From contig OX463835.1 in assembly GCA_949825045.1 (NCBI GenBank), positions 20,601,201 through 20,665,200 of the forward strand: DNA of 64,000 nt, in the 5' to 3' direction. The DNA comes from Argyresthia goedartella. Lineage: Eukaryota > Arthropoda > Insecta > Lepidoptera > Argyresthiidae. This document shows, piece after piece, positions 63,878 to 64,000 of this stretch; position 1 is the stretch's first letter, and every line of letters begins with the position of its first letter. The position numbers and the translations under genes were made by a program. The notes under the pieces are model-generated. The model saw only the letters and a program-made list of their open reading frames with translations, was not told the DNA's origin and searched no databases.

Positions 63878-63942
63878 AATATTAAACTGCAAATCAAAAA
63901 TACTGATTTGCACAGCAAATATACTGATTTTCACAGCAAATT
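63878..63942. mobile_element. Partial end of the 41.4-kb MITE family
   Basis: AAATATTAAACTGCAAATCA and AAAATACTGATTTGCACAGC match the terminal repeat of 41396-41661. The ACTGATTT...CACAGCAAAT unit is duplicated. Confidence 0.6.
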
Positions 63943-64000
63943 CCTGAACACATCAAAGAGTTTAGATAAACTAGTGAATGTAACTGAACATAATTAGGCA
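63943..64000 (-). mobile_element. Partial copy of the 412-bp family at the window edge
   Basis: TTCCTGAACACATCAAAGAG, AGATAAACTAGTGAATGTAA and CATAATTAGGCA match the ORC4-intron copies. It is cut by the window end and has an internal deletion. Confidence 0.7.

Overview
The window looks like intergenic and intronic DNA from an insect, most probably a moth or butterfly. This is inferred from AT-rich sequence, spliced genes, tRNA-derived SINEs with short AT-rich tails, an RTE end with an (ATGT)n tail, intact IS630-Tc1-mariner elements of the DD37D (maT) and DD41D (Visitor) types, and non-LTR elements whose ORF1 carries a PHD finger. Nothing bacterial is present. The species cannot be named from the sequence.

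Only one host gene can be recognised with confidence: ORC4, origin recognition complex subunit 4, on the minus strand. It can be rebuilt completely from eight exons between 30210 (ATG) and 9178 (stop). The splice phases join without conflict into 475 codons plus stop. Its exons total about 1.4 kb, but the gene covers 21 kb because the introns are packed with repeats. Intron 7 holds about 100 copies of a 37-bp minisatellite, split by a 4.2-kb LTR retrotransposon that lacks gag and pol. Introns 3, 4 and 6 hold copies of a 412-bp palindrome-rich family. Other introns hold hAT, SINE and LINE pieces. Several repeats lie within 50 bp of a splice donor. Just beyond the 3' end is a 3-kb compound satellite (52-bp and about 105-bp units). 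Just upstream of the ATG is a 10.4-kb nested insertion: an I-type LINE flanked by an 11-bp target duplication, with a second complete LINE inside its 3'UTR.

Region by region. 1-2.8 kb: two LINE remnants. 2.8-6 kb: MITEs and a decayed Gypsy pol interrupted by a hAT derivative. 6-9.1 kb: compound satellite. 9.1-30.2 kb: ORC4. 30.3-40.7 kb: nested LINEs. 40.7-44 kb: a TIR element and a foldback element. 44-50.3 kb: a truncated LINE RT and a nearly complete CR1/Jockey-like LINE. 51-52.3 kb: intact maT transposon. 53.3-54.9 kb: dead piggyBac-like transposase. 55.2-57.6 kb: intact DD41D transposon with about 440-bp terminal inverted repeats. 57.6-58.1 kb: three phase-consistent exons of an unrecognised minus-strand gene. 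58.5-64 kb: LINE fragments, SINE, degenerate tandem repeats and MITE ends.

The window is best read as a host replication gene embedded in successive layers of transposons whose nesting gives a relative order of insertion. All family names come from motifs read by eye; no database search was possible.
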